The notes under the pieces are model-generated. The model saw only the letters and a program-made list of their open reading frames with translations, had not been told where the DNA came from and searched no databases. Made by a program: the position numbers and the translations under genes. Shown piece by piece: positions 52,667 to 61,666 of a stretch of 64,000 bases of DNA (position 1 is its first letter; the number at the start of each line of letters is the position of its first letter). Origin of the DNA: Lineus longissimus (Eukaryota > Nemertea > Pilidiophora > Heteronemertea > Lineidae); contig NC_088320.1 in NCBI RefSeq assembly GCF_910592395.1, positions 14,756,501-14,820,500 on the forward strand, in the 5' to 3' direction.

Positions 52667-53287
52667 CTAAGATTTTTGATGGGAAAGAGTAAATCCAAAT
52701 GGATGTTGTAGTCTAATGATCAGTTTTGATCCTTTTTTCATCTTAAGTTCTTCTATGTAGTACTGTCTTTTCTCCTTAGGAATAACACTGTTTTCTTCTA
52801 AGGCATCTTTCATGGCTGATTCATCCTTATTAAAAAATAATACTAAAATTCTTATGTTCTCTCTGTAGTCCTTGACAACTGAATTGTACTTCTGAACTAG
52901 TAACCAAACAGTGAGATTGTAGTGCCTGCCGGAAAAGGCAAGATTACATAACTCGGACACCTTCTTTTTTGTGTCTCTCAAATTAGCACAGTCATCAATG
53001 AGGAATAATGTGTTAGAACCAGCAAAGGTCAGAGTAGCAAACTGAAGCACAAGGTCCAAATTACTGGCCACAGCTTCGGGATTAACTATGTAGACGTTCT
53101 TGTCTTGGTAAATCCATTTCCTTTCATATGTCTTATTGTTGAAATATGTTGGACAGAAAATTACTATGTTCTGGAACTTGTGCCGATACTCCTTTTCTAA
53201 GAGGTCAAGGGCAAAATATGTCTTACCACAATTGGTAACACCAGAAATTAACATATTGTGTGGCTCGTAAATAAATACTTCACTCAT
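52667..53287 (-). CDS. A32/FtsK-HerA-like packaging ATPase, Polinton-2
   Basis: 206 residues. Walker A GVTNCGKT (~15-22), Walker B TLFLIDDCANL (~103), and FSGRHYNLTVWLLVQKYN, as in the Polinton-1 enzyme. Its start codon and that of the integrase on the other strand share the palindrome CATTTAAATG (53285-53294). No hairpin repeat interrupts it. Confidence 0.94.
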   Translation of the reverse strand: MSEVFIYEPHNMLISGVTNCGKTYFALDLLEKEYRHKFQNIVIFCPTYFNNKTYERKWIYQDKNVYIVNPEAVASNLDLVLQFATLTFAGSNTLFLIDDCANLRDTKKKVSELCNLAFSGRHYNLTVWLLVQKYNSVVKDYRENIRILVLFFNKDESAMKDALEENSVIPKEKRQYYIEELKMKKGSKLIIRLQHPFGFTLSHQKS

Positions 53288-53294
53288 TTAAATG
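53285..53294. promoter_or_regulatory. Shared start palindrome CATTTAAATG
   Basis: It reads TAAATG on both strands and contains both start codons: ATPase on minus (53285-53287) and integrase on plus (53292-53294), four bases apart. If TAAATG is the promoter core, as in poxvirus late genes, each gene's core overlaps the other's first codon and leaders would be absent or non-templated. Confidence 0.7.
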
Positions 53295-54416
53295 AATGTA
53301 AAGGATGACACACAGCAATATCTAAGGGATTTGTACTACAACCCCGAGAGTCCCGTGGCTTACAGTTCTTTGAGTAAGATGTGGAAACAGGTCAAGGAAG
53401 ATGGTAAACTTATTAAAAAAAAAGAAGTGAAAGAATTTCTAGAAACACTACCAACTCACCAACTACACAAACCGGCCATTAAGAAATTCACCTTCAGGAA
53501 GACAATGGTATCGTACATCGATCAACAATGGCAAGCTGATCTGGTTGACATGCAGAAATTCGAGAGTAAGAATAAAGGCAACAGATTCATTTTAACAGTC
53601 ATAGATCTATTTAGTCGTTTTTCTTGGGCTCTAGCAGTTAAGAGTAAGAGGGGAGAAGAAATCAGAGATGCATTTAAAGTGATATTTTCAGGACTTCGTC
53701 CAAGGAGCAAAGCTCTAGAGGAAGCAAAACCAACGAAAATCCAGTTTGATGACGGTAAAGAATTTTACAACAAACACTTCAAGGAACTCTTAACAGAAAA
53801 TGACATAGAATGGTTCTCCACAAAATCTGATAAGAAGGCAGCAGTAGTAGAGAGATTCAATAGAACCCTTAAAGAAAAAATGTGGCGTTATTTCACCGCT
53901 AAGGAGACTGACAAGTGGATTGACGTTCTGGATGACCTGGTCAGCGGCTACAATAACACATTTCACTCATCAATAGGTATGAAACCTGTAGACGCCAGAA
54001 AGATGGAAAACGAAGGAACAGTGTGGTACAATCTTTACGGTCTTCACCTCAAAGAGACATTTGGTGATCCAAAGTACAAAGTAGGTGACAGTGTAAGAAT
54101 TTCAAAGTACAAGTCCATTTTCGGTAAAGGTTACATGCCCAACTACACTGAGGAGGTGTTCCAAATCAAACAGATCATATTTACTCACCCTATCGTCTAC
54201 CAGCTTGAGGATTACCACAAAGAAGAAATTCAAGGATATTTCTATGAAGAGGAATTGAGCTATGTTCCTAATCCTGACCAGCTAGAGTACAAGATCGAGA
54301 AAATCCTAAGGTACAAGACCAGTAAAGGCAAGAAATACGGATTAGTGAAGTGGAAGGGTTACAGTGATAAGTTCAATGAATGGTTACCAGTTTCTGATAT
54401 CAAATCATTGAAATGA
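53292..54416 (+). CDS. DDE integrase with C-terminal chromodomain, Polinton-2
   Basis: 374 residues. Catalytic core: first Asp in WQADLVDMQ (~82), second in IQFDDGKEF (~153), Glu in AAVVERFNRTLKEK (~187). A basic/beta linker follows, then a chromodomain at ~330-372 (YKIEKILRYKTS..KYGLVKWKGYSDKFNEWLP) with the aromatic residues expected for methyl-lysine binding (Y, W, W). Chromodomain integrases target marked chromatin. Polinton-1 lacks this domain. No hairpin repeats inside. Confidence 0.95.
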   Translation: MNVKDDTQQYLRDLYYNPESPVAYSSLSKMWKQVKEDGKLIKKKEVKEFLETLPTHQLHKPAIKKFTFRKTMVSYIDQQWQADLVDMQKFESKNKGNRFILTVIDLFSRFSWALAVKSKRGEEIRDAFKVIFSGLRPRSKALEEAKPTKIQFDDGKEFYNKHFKELLTENDIEWFSTKSDKKAAVVERFNRTLKEKMWRYFTAKETDKWIDVLDDLVSGYNNTFHSSIGMKPVDARKMENEGTVWYNLYGLHLKETFGDPKYKVGDSVRISKYKSIFGKGYMPNYTEEVFQIKQIIFTHPIVYQLEDYHKEEIQGYFYEEELSYVPNPDQLEYKIEKILRYKTSKGKKYGLVKWKGYSDKFNEWLPVSDIKSLK

Positions 54417-54431
54417 AATAAAGTCTCTAAA

Positions 54432-54446
54432 GTGACTTAAGTCACA
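54432..54446. repeat. Palindrome after the integrase gene
   Basis: GTGACTTAAGTCAC is a 14-bp perfect palindrome 16 bases beyond the stop. A 3'-end or regulatory role is possible. A degenerate GAACAAGTTCG follows. Confidence 0.6.
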
Positions 54447-54504
54447 AGAACAAGTTCGAAAAACGTAATTTAAAACAAAAATGTCCTACTAAATAAAGAA
54501 AGAA

Positions 54505-55680
54505 ATGGATGGAGCAATATTTGATAATCAAAATGGTATGATAAATCAAAATGGTATGATGAATCAGAATAATATGATGAATCATGATAATATGATGAAT
54601 CAGAATATTCAGAAGTTTTTGTATTATTTGCATCAAAATAATATGTTAAATCAAAATCTGATAAATCAGATTATGTTAAATCAAAATATGATAAATCAGT
54701 TTATCTTAAATCAAAACATGGAAAATCAAAATATGATAAATCAGAATAATATGATGAATCAAAATATGGAAAATCAGAATAATATGATGAATCAAAACAT
54801 GGAAAATCAACCTACAATTTATTGTGTTAAGTGCTGTGAAAAGAAACCTGAAATTAATTTTGAAAAGAACAGGCGTAATAAACTACTTGATTACTGTAAA
54901 GAATGTGGTTCAAGTAAAATCAAGGGATGTAATAAATGTTATGAAAATAAATTACTAAGTGATGGTGAATTTGGTAAAGACGGAAATAGAGGTAACTGCA
55001 GATCATGTTTTAATTCATATTACAAAAAGGATTACCTTGACCAAAATGGTAATAGAGACAGACACAAAATTAGAGTTGGTCTAAACCGCATTTCTAAGGG
55101 AGAGTGTACTCGAGCTCTGCTCTCAGGACGAAGTCCGACCGGTAATTCATCATTCAATCTAGGATGTACAGACAGTTTCTTCTCACAGTGGTTAAAGTAC
55201 CAGAGGAGTCTATCTCCAATAGGACAAAGTCCCGAGAACAGAGTTCGAATAGTAGAAGAAGAGTTGGATCATGTCTTACCAATCAAGGAATTCAAAGATA
55301 AACCTGAACTGTGCTTTGCTTGGTTTAACATTAGACCAATGGAAAAGACAGAAAACAGACAGAAGAGTGCTAAAGTAGACTACACACTATTTAAGGATCA
55401 ATTGGATAGGTCAATGGATTTCATGGTAAAAATGAGAAGTGAAAACTGGTTTGTCTTTCGAGACCAGGATGTAATACCAAATTGGAAAATAGTGATATCA
55501 CAGCATTTCGGGGATTATCTTCGTGATGAAAATATGATTCTGCTTGATAGATTATCGAATTTAAATAATAACATGAGAATGAACCAGAACATTAACATAT
55601 GTAGTCAGACAGAAATCATAAACGAGATGATTAAGTTGAATAATAGACTTGAAAGAAATTTACTCTTTGCAGTGAATTGA
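54505..55680 (+). CDS. HNH endonuclease with Met/Asn/Gln-rich N-terminus
   Basis: 391 residues. Residues ~5-105 are iterated M/N/Q (NQNMMNQ-type) encoded by near-repeats of AATCAAAATATGATAAATCA, a prion-like low-complexity tract. Then come two zinc-ribbon-like pairs (CVKCCEKK...YCKECGSSK; GCNKCYENK...NCRSC) and an HNH core (LDHVLPIKEF...CFAWFNIRPMEKTEN). Two double-hairpin repeats are in frame: 55108-55139 (TRALLSGRSPT) and the inverted 55222-55248 (GQSPENRVR). Both lie between the zinc motifs and the HNH core. Homolog in Polinton-1 (33400-33924) is less than half the size and lacks them. Confidence 0.85.
   Translation: MDGAIFDNQNGMINQNGMMNQNNMMNHDNMMNQNIQKFLYYLHQNNMLNQNLINQIMLNQNMINQFILNQNMENQNMINQNNMMNQNMENQNNMMNQNMENQPTIYCVKCCEKKPEINFEKNRRNKLLDYCKECGSSKIKGCNKCYENKLLSDGEFGKDGNRGNCRSCFNSYYKKDYLDQNGNRDRHKIRVGLNRISKGECTRALLSGRSPTGNSSFNLGCTDSFFSQWLKYQRSLSPIGQSPENRVRIVEEELDHVLPIKEFKDKPELCFAWFNIRPMEKTENRQKSAKVDYTLFKDQLDRSMDFMVKMRSENWFVFRDQDVIPNWKIVISQHFGDYLRDENMILLDRLSNLNNNMRMNQNINICSQTEIINEMIKLNNRLERNLLFAVN
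55108..55139 (+). repeat. Double-hairpin repeat inside the HNH gene
   Basis: Consensus copy with loops TCT and GAA, read in frame as TRALLSGRSPT. The corresponding part of the Polinton-1 HNH protein has no such segment. Confidence 0.9.
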
Positions 55681-55699
55681 TTTTATTTTACTTAATTAA

Positions 55700-55987
55700 A
55701 TGAATAGAACTTGGGGTTACACAAAACGACCACGTAATTGGAAAGAAAGATTAGAACGATTTCATAGAGAATTAGAGGCAGAAGTAGAGTCAAAGTTGGA
55801 GCCTGGTCCCGAAAAACCTTTAAAACCTGCTGTGCCTGTTGGGACAGAAAAACCTGTTGGGTCAGAAAAACCTGTTGGGTCAGAAAAACCTTTAAAATTT
55901 AATGTACTTCAAAAACCTGTAGTGTCTGTAGGATCAACACTAAACACTAGAAATGACAGAACAACTGATTCTAGTTATTCCCACTAA
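55700..55987 (+). CDS. Pro/Lys/Glu-rich repeat protein, unknown
   Basis: 95 residues. A basic N-terminus (RTWGYTKRPRNWKERLERFHRELEAE) is followed by an iterated GTEKPVGSEKPVGSEKPLK segment. Probably disordered. ATG in AATTAAATG. Small basic/repetitive proteins of this kind could bind DNA in virions, but I do not recognise it. Confidence 0.6.
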   Translation: MNRTWGYTKRPRNWKERLERFHRELEAEVESKLEPGPEKPLKPAVPVGTEKPVGSEKPVGSEKPLKFNVLQKPVVSVGSTLNTRNDRTTDSSYSH

Positions 55988-55991
55988 TTAA

Positions 55992-56651
55992 ATGGATGGA
56001 GACAATAAGGTTTATCCAGATTTAAGTAATTTAAACTCTGAAAGTCATTTGAACTATGAAAGGTCTGAAAAGCATACAGAAAGTAACCCTCAGGCTTTCA
56101 GACTACAACAAATATGTGAGGTTAAGAGTTTCTTAGAAAGCGAGATTGAATTTAGAAGAAAGATATTTTCAAAGTACAAAAAAGCATTTAGCGTAATTAC
56201 TGGCATTAGCCATTTCCTTAATTTTGCCAGCGTTGCAGCCGGATCTGTTGGTGTTTCCGCTCTAGCTGGTGTCATCACGGCACCGATAGGCTTAGCTCTG
56301 GGTGGCGTAACAATAGGTAGTGCCATTATTTCATCAGCCTCAGGCTGGGAGAAAAAGAATATTCTTAAGAAAATTGAAAAGCATGAGAATATCAGAATGT
56401 TGGCAATTTCAAAACTGAACACAATCAATGATTTGGTTAGTAAAGCCTTAACCGATTCTCACATATCTACAGATGAGTTTACTTTGATTCTCAAGGAGAA
56501 GGAGAAATACATTTCGATGAAAAATGCCATTAGGAAAAAACAAAGGGAGGCAAGTTCAGCTGTTGATGTAGAGTCTTTAAAGAAGACTTTTTTAGAAGAA
56601 GGAAAAAAACTAGCACAGACAGAGATGCTAGAAAAACTAAAAGTTCAGTAA
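55992..56651 (+). CDS. Conserved Polinton membrane protein, longer form
   Basis: 219 residues, homologous over its middle to 7835-8248: FRLQQICEV..., KYKKAFSVITG, a Gly/Ala-rich double hydrophobic block (GSVGVSALAGVITAPIGLALGGVTIGSA is in this block), then HISTDEFTLILKE. It adds N- and C-terminal charged helices. ATG in AATTAAATGG, four bases after the previous stop. The hydrophobic block resembles pore- or membrane-inserting segments, but function is unknown. Confidence 0.75.
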   Translation: MDGDNKVYPDLSNLNSESHLNYERSEKHTESNPQAFRLQQICEVKSFLESEIEFRRKIFSKYKKAFSVITGISHFLNFASVAAGSVGVSALAGVITAPIGLALGGVTIGSAIISSASGWEKKNILKKIEKHENIRMLAISKLNTINDLVSKALTDSHISTDEFTLILKEKEKYISMKNAIRKKQREASSAVDVESLKKTFLEEGKKLAQTEMLEKLKVQ

Positions 56652-56842
56652 ATCAAACAGGACTCGAGCTATGCTCTCAAGACGAAGTCGGACCCGGACT
56701 ACGTCCTAATCCTAATGTGGTGTATCACTATCACTATTATCATGACTTCGGTGTTAGGGATGAATTTCACCAAGTAACACTACCATCAGCACCACCCTAT
56801 TCATTAGTTTAATCGAACTTTGTTCTCAAGACGAAGTCGGAC

Positions 56843-59800
56843 TCAAGCGAAGTTTGAATCGCTGTAATCTATGTAGCCTTCATAATACATTCCAAATGGT
56901 AAGGTGCTTATTCCATCTTCAAGTATGAACCTCTTGTCATCAAAAGGACTGAGGCTTTTTTTGTCAACTTCTTCCAAATAGATTTGGTGTTTATCTGATC
57001 TTAAGTGTCTCATCTTGTGGTAAAATGACCTACTCTTTTCAAGACAATCAACATAGTCATCAAATGAGATATTTCTCCTTACTACATTCTTGGCAATACC
57101 CTTCAATTTCTTAGAATCGTAATATTTTGCTCTGTAAGCGTACATCTTGCTTCTCAGGGCAATGAATTCAGTCATCTCTACTCCTCCTAGCTCATCCTTA
57201 AAGTAGCCTGGTACCTTCTTCTTACTGGCGTCATAGAGTGGATGATCTTTTGGATAATTACTGAAGTCAAAATAGTGTTTCAACTCCTTTAAGTCTTTAG
57301 TTAAGTCATCAGTATTAATGTTAAGTACAAAGGAATCTGTATCTAGATACAGTAGTTCAATACTTTTCTCACCAAAGTACGGTTGAAGAACTTCATAATA
57401 GAATTCATACATTAATAATTTAGACAATTCAAGTACTGAAGCTCCTATGTAGATTGGTTTGTTGAATTTCATTGATGTTTTCCTCATGCTAATAGCAGCA
57501 TTATGTTCGTCAAATACGCATATCGATGAAAACCTGGGATTGGCCATTACATTCCTGGCTCTCTCCCCGTCCGATACAAATTCAATTTCAACCCTGTTCC
57601 TTACATTCTCACAAGTTTTTCCATAGAACGCATTGTTCATCAGTTTAAAATAGTCTTTCTCAAAATCAGTCTTAGAATCCATACGTCTTTTAGTGTTAAA
57701 ATCAATGTATGGTGCTAACCACTTTGATTGTTTAAAGCTTATCACTGAATGAACCCTCTTAAGTACCATTCCGTGCTTTAGGTAAAATTGTAGCATTCTG
57801 TAATGCACTATGTAATTAGTTTTATCCTTTTGTGTTAGTATTAGTTTCTCTACATTTGATCTTTTATCATCGCCCAGTAACTCTCTCTGGTAAGGACTTA
57901 ATTCATCATCTTCAATAAAGAGAGATTCGGGACATAATGGAAAGTTCCTTGACTTAAATTTAATATTTCCTGGATACTCCAAATCAACCTCTAAAAAGTA
58001 GCCTACTTCACTATCACTTGGAATTGCCATAATCTGCTCTTTACTGATAAAATTCATGTTAAGTCTAGCTTTGCTCTCGGGACCTTGTCCTAGTCGGACT
58101 TTGTCCTGAGAGCATAGCTCGAGTGGATCAATATCTATCATTTCAAAACTACCATAGGGTTGAGGTTCCATCATGGACCAGCCGTAGAGATTATTTGCGT
58201 CTACGTAGAGTAGTTTGTGGTGTTCATCTGCCTTGACATGTCTTGTTCCCATAACACCCGAAATTCCACCTCGTATTGCTTTCTCAAAAGTAAGTAAGAT
58301 GTTGGTATCAGTCAGTAGTTCTAGGTTTATTCCTGTGTACTTCAAACCAGCTTGCCAGGTTAGGCCTGGTGCCGAGTAACAGTGACATGGATCTATCTGA
58401 AAGTAGTTCAAATTGACATCCCTGAATTTCTCAAATAAATCAGCTAAAAGGATCACATCAGTTTTGAGGTAGAGGTCAATGAACTCACCGTGATTCCTGA
58501 TCTTGAAATGATCCCATATTACCTTAGCCTCATCATAGACAGAATCAGGTGCCATTTCATTTTTCAATTCGTCAAAAAACATAGACTTTTCTAGGTAAGT
58601 AACATTGTAGCTTTCATGTGATGTGTAAAAAGAGTAAGGTACTGAACCCTTCTTCCTCAATAGCTTAAAGTCAGTGGTATTTGGGAACAGCTGTCTGGTA
58701 ATTTTAAAATCATCATCCAACATTGATTTGGTTATGTTGTCTAAACTGGACTGCAGGAATCTGTACGAGTCCAAAAACCTGAAACAACCGAACTGAAATG
58801 AAATGTATTCCTCTGATGTTTTGGCAAGTATTTTCAGTTTCTTGTACTTCGGTAGCTTATTCATTAATTCTTTAATAAATAAGTGAGAATCGTAATTACT
58901 GAGATTGTGAAAAAACACTGGAACAAACATAGCTTTCTTTTCATTCAAATTACACGAGTTGTGAGCAGCACCTCGATATCTACCACAGTAGTGATCATGA
59001 TCCTTGACCTTGTCATATCCCAAAGGTTGATTACAATAGTAACAATGTGTTTCTAATTGATATTTATGCCAGTCGGACTTCGTCCTGAGAGCAGAGCTCG
59101 AGTCTTCATCTGTCATTGTTAGAGGAAAGTTACAGCTCAATAAATTAGAGAATTGTTCTTCCACCCTGATTAACCAATTACAGAACACATCTACAACATC
59201 AGCACCCCTGTGAGACACATACTGGCTACTGTAAAGGTGTGTGTAGTCTGAGTGAACATAAACACCAACAGCTGATGCATTTTGTTTAAAAAGTTTCTTT
59301 GAACTCGGTTCTTTCATCATAGGTGACTCTACTGATACTACTGGTATGTTGCCTTCGGCAGAAGAATAAGGTTCGCTTATCGCTTCGAAATCAGCATAGA
59401 TCACAAACAGAACTCTATTTTTGAATGAGTGTTTTTCAAATTTAATTTGTGACCATTTACTGTTAGGTGTAGGCAAAGTAATCTTACAGTAATCGTGTTC
59501 TCCACATTTCTTTTTATGTTTATCTAGTGTTGACTTCCTGTAAAAGTAATTCATGCATCTCCTGCAAAGATACACTCTATGAGCTAGTGTCCTGAAGAAA
59601 AGATTGATGTCTCTTATGTACATGAAATGGTCCTTGAAATACAACAGATCGATGACATCATCATCATCATAATTCTTGGACAGGTAGAGAGGTTCTAGTT
59701 TTGCCTCACAGGTGCTCTTAGCCCATTCGTTCTCTAACTTGAACACATTAATCTTGAGATTATTATCACTCTCTATCTTAGGGATATCCTTTTGAATACA

Positions 59801-60586
59801 TACAGGAAATGATTTGATTTTGATATCGGTAGTGATATTGAATGTACTCTCGAGCTCTGCTCTCAGGACAAAGTCCGTCTCTGGATTTTCTTTCAGATAT
59901 TTAGCGGCCAATAAAGACCAGAGAAAACATTTATTGTCATTTGATTCCACATTTATTACTGCTTTTGTTTTAAATGGTAATTTAGTGTAATGACCACCTT
60001 TACACCTCTTGTAAGAACAGATGGTCATGTTACAAGACTCTATTTTATTTAAAGTAAGTCCAGAACCTTGAAAGTACCTTTCCTCAATCTGTGTCTTAAT
60101 GTAGTTTAACTGGTTGGTTATGGCATAAATTGCCTGGTTCCTTGAAATTATGCTTTCCATTGGAGACTGTATGGGGTGTGTTACACTTTCACCCTGACGA
60201 TCAAACTGAGCAAATACTGATATGCTAATTTTGTGATGGTAATCATTGAGTTGAAATAATACCTCCTCTAATTTATCTCTGTATTCATACACTTGTTTAG
60301 CTTCTCTGTCAATCTTCAAACTAATGGTGACTACAGGCTTGCCAAATTGTTTTACTATTTCTATTCCACTCACTTTCTTTATGCCATCTAGCTCATTTTC
60401 CTCAAATGCAAGTTTCTTATCCATAGTTTTAGGGATCGGTGATGGGGCTCGGGGTTGAGCAATAGGGACATAATCCGGATTTAATTTACTTAAGTGACCT
60501 TTGGTTCTCCTGTGAATAGCCATATTATTGTAGGATATGTACTTGTCACATGTAGTGCAAAGTATTTTCTGATTCTTATCAGTCAT
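56843..60586 (-). CDS. Protein-primed DNA polymerase B, Polinton-2
   Basis: 1247 residues from the ATG at 60586; upstream codons to 60619 use TTG and are unlikely. It has an N-terminal C2H2 finger (CTTCDKYIS..NMAIHRRTKGH), exonuclease block (YADFEAI, ~415), zinc insertion (CYYCNQPLG...YRGAAHNSCN), motif A (YVDANNLYGWS, ~820), motif B (YFKLMNNAFYGK, ~1000) and motif C (LLYLDTDSF, ~1080). Four double-hairpin repeats are in frame (59848, 59072 and the inverted pair at 58061-58134). The pair accounts for most of a ~33-residue extra segment between motif A and VDLEYP, absent from the Polinton-1 enzyme. The stop codon lies at the edge of another copy (56811-56842). Confidence 0.95.
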   Translation of the reverse strand: MTDKNQKILCTTCDKYISYNNMAIHRRTKGHLSKLNPDYVPIAQPRAPSPIPKTMDKKLAFEENELDGIKKVSGIEIVKQFGKPVVTISLKIDREAKQVYEYRDKLEEVLFQLNDYHHKISISVFAQFDRQGESVTHPIQSPMESIISRNQAIYAITNQLNYIKTQIEERYFQGSGLTLNKIESCNMTICSYKRCKGGHYTKLPFKTKAVINVESNDNKCFLWSLLAAKYLKENPETDFVLRAELESTFNITTDIKIKSFPVCIQKDIPKIESDNNLKINVFKLENEWAKSTCEAKLEPLYLSKNYDDDDVIDLLYFKDHFMYIRDINLFFRTLAHRVYLCRRCMNYFYRKSTLDKHKKKCGEHDYCKITLPTPNSKWSQIKFEKHSFKNRVLFVIYADFEAISEPYSSAEGNIPVVSVESPMMKEPSSKKLFKQNASAVGVYVHSDYTHLYSSQYVSHRGADVVDVFCNWLIRVEEQFSNLLSCNFPLTMTDEDSSSALRTKSDWHKYQLETHCYYCNQPLGYDKVKDHDHYCGRYRGAAHNSCNLNEKKAMFVPVFFHNLSNYDSHLFIKELMNKLPKYKKLKILAKTSEEYISFQFGCFRFLDSYRFLQSSLDNITKSMLDDDFKITRQLFPNTTDFKLLRKKGSVPYSFYTSHESYNVTYLEKSMFFDELKNEMAPDSVYDEAKVIWDHFKIRNHGEFIDLYLKTDVILLADLFEKFRDVNLNYFQIDPCHCYSAPGLTWQAGLKYTGINLELLTDTNILLTFEKAIRGGISGVMGTRHVKADEHHKLLYVDANNLYGWSMMEPQPYGSFEMIDIDPLELCSQDKVRLGQGPESKARLNMNFISKEQIMAIPSDSEVGYFLEVDLEYPGNIKFKSRNFPLCPESLFIEDDELSPYQRELLGDDKRSNVEKLILTQKDKTNYIVHYRMLQFYLKHGMVLKRVHSVISFKQSKWLAPYIDFNTKRRMDSKTDFEKDYFKLMNNAFYGKTCENVRNRVEIEFVSDGERARNVMANPRFSSICVFDEHNAAISMRKTSMKFNKPIYIGASVLELSKLLMYEFYYEVLQPYFGEKSIELLYLDTDSFVLNINTDDLTKDLKELKHYFDFSNYPKDHPLYDASKKKVPGYFKDELGGVEMTEFIALRSKMYAYRAKYYDSKKLKGIAKNVVRRNISFDDYVDCLEKSRSFYHKMRHLRSDKHQIYLEEVDKKSLSPFDDKRFILEDGISTLPFGMYYEGYIDYSDSNFA
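58061..58134. repeat. Inverted pair of double-hairpin repeats inside pPolB
   Basis: Two units head to head, read on the minus strand as LELCSQDKVRLGQGPESKARL. Both stems are kept in each (GGACAAAGTCC, GGACAAGGTCC). The Polinton-1 polymerase goes from its motif A region to VDLEYP with far fewer residues. Confidence 0.92.
59072..59103. repeat. Double-hairpin repeat inside pPolB, second reading frame
   Basis: Read on the minus strand as SSSALRTKSD, a different frame from copies read as TRALLSG or LELCSQDKV. It lies just before the zinc insertion. Confidence 0.9.
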
Positions 60587-60645
60587 TCTATTTATTAGAT
60601 TAAAATTTATTAAATTCAATAAATCTCTTGAATTAAATAGAAATG
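60584..60645. promoter_or_regulatory. Divergent start region of pPolB and the 60643 gene
   Basis: 56 AT-rich bases separate the two ATGs. On each strand the ATG is preceded by the same box: TAAATAGAATG (minus) and TAAATAGAAATG (plus). The MCP gene has TAAATAGAAATG too, so this may be a second start-box variant of the element. Confidence 0.65.
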
Positions 60646-61593
60646 GACTTCATAATCAATGAACAAGAATGTAATGAAGCCAAATTTGAGTACTACTTAA
60701 CAGACCAATTAGACATAAAATCCATTACTTTGAAATCGATAACCTTTTACAATTCATGGTGGACAGGTGATTTTCTACCAGAGGGAGTAAGGATTTTCTC
60801 ATTTCTAGTCGAAATAACCAGAATTACAAAACATGAGCCCTTAGATAAACAATTATGGTGTAGGACATTATTTGCTCCTGGACTTGAAACAGATACACTT
60901 GAAAAGGAAGTCATGAAAATTTGCGAACGGCATTTGGAAAATGATTCTACCACAACTAAAGACACCATTACTCAATACACATTTCCATACTCTCGACATT
61001 TTAGTTTAAGTGAGTTTTGTGAGGTATGGCAAAAATACATAAAAGAAATTGGAATAAGCCATGTGAAAATTTACTGTGATAACAATAATTACATAACCCT
61101 TGAACTTACAGAGGATAAAGAGTACCCTCTGAAAGTAGACAAGTTAGATAAAAATGAAAAAATCAAGATTGAGAGAAACACAGAAGGTTTTCAAATAAGC
61201 AAAACCATAAGAGAGGTGATAGAAAAACAGCTCACAGTGGTGAATGAGTGGTTTGGCTTTAAGCAAACTAAATTCACCAAGAAAGGAAAATACTACTCCA
61301 CAAGACCACTCAACTTTTACAGGAAATATCTATTCCTGCAAGCTAATTTGGTTGACAAAGCTAAGACCCTCTACAACAATAAACCATCTAACATTTTCTG
61401 CATCATACCTGTAGAAGATGGTGACCAAATAAAAATGCAGCGATACGAACCGAATTGTAAGAAAACGATAAATAAGTGTACTAATCACATAAAATTCGAA
61501 ATCACTGATGAGAATGGTAAGCTAGTTAATTTCAGAGGAACAGAGGTTTCTTTAGAGTTAAGAATCGAGCTTTGCTCTCAAGACGAAGTCTGA
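60643..61593 (+). CDS. Second minor-capsid-like (penton-like) protein, Polinton-2
   Basis: 316 residues. The C-terminal half resembles the minor capsid proteins: GF......KGKYYSTRPLNFYRKYLFLQANLVD, then HIKFEITDENGKLVNFRGTEVSLELRIE, parallel to the final strands at 8249 and 51393. The N-terminal half is unfamiliar. A paralog or vertex-specific variant is inferred. The last residues (IELCSQDEV) and the stop codon are provided by a double-hairpin repeat (61564-61592). Confidence 0.6.
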   Translation: MDFIINEQECNEAKFEYYLTDQLDIKSITLKSITFYNSWWTGDFLPEGVRIFSFLVEITRITKHEPLDKQLWCRTLFAPGLETDTLEKEVMKICERHLENDSTTTKDTITQYTFPYSRHFSLSEFCEVWQKYIKEIGISHVKIYCDNNNYITLELTEDKEYPLKVDKLDKNEKIKIERNTEGFQISKTIREVIEKQLTVVNEWFGFKQTKFTKKGKYYSTRPLNFYRKYLFLQANLVDKAKTLYNNKPSNIFCIIPVEDGDQIKMQRYEPNCKKTINKCTNHIKFEITDENGKLVNFRGTEVSLELRIELCSQDEV

Positions 61594-61653
61594 CTGAGAC
61601 AAGGTCCAGAGAACAAAGCTTGACTCGAGCAGAGCTCTCAAGACGAAGTCGGA
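61564..61653. repeat. Cluster of three double-hairpin repeats
   Basis: Units at 61564-61592, 61596-61622 (inverse, with partly changed arms GAACAAAGCTTGA) and 61623-61653. The first ends the gene at 60643; the others fill the gap to the convergent gene ending at 61667, where a 3'-end signal would be expected. Confidence 0.9.
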
Positions 61654-61666
61654 CCACCTGATTAGA

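Noticed and set aside
60587-60619. Upstream extension of the Polinton-2 polymerase
   Set aside because: It uses a TTG start; the ATG at 60586 has the TAAATAGAATG box and precedes the zinc finger.
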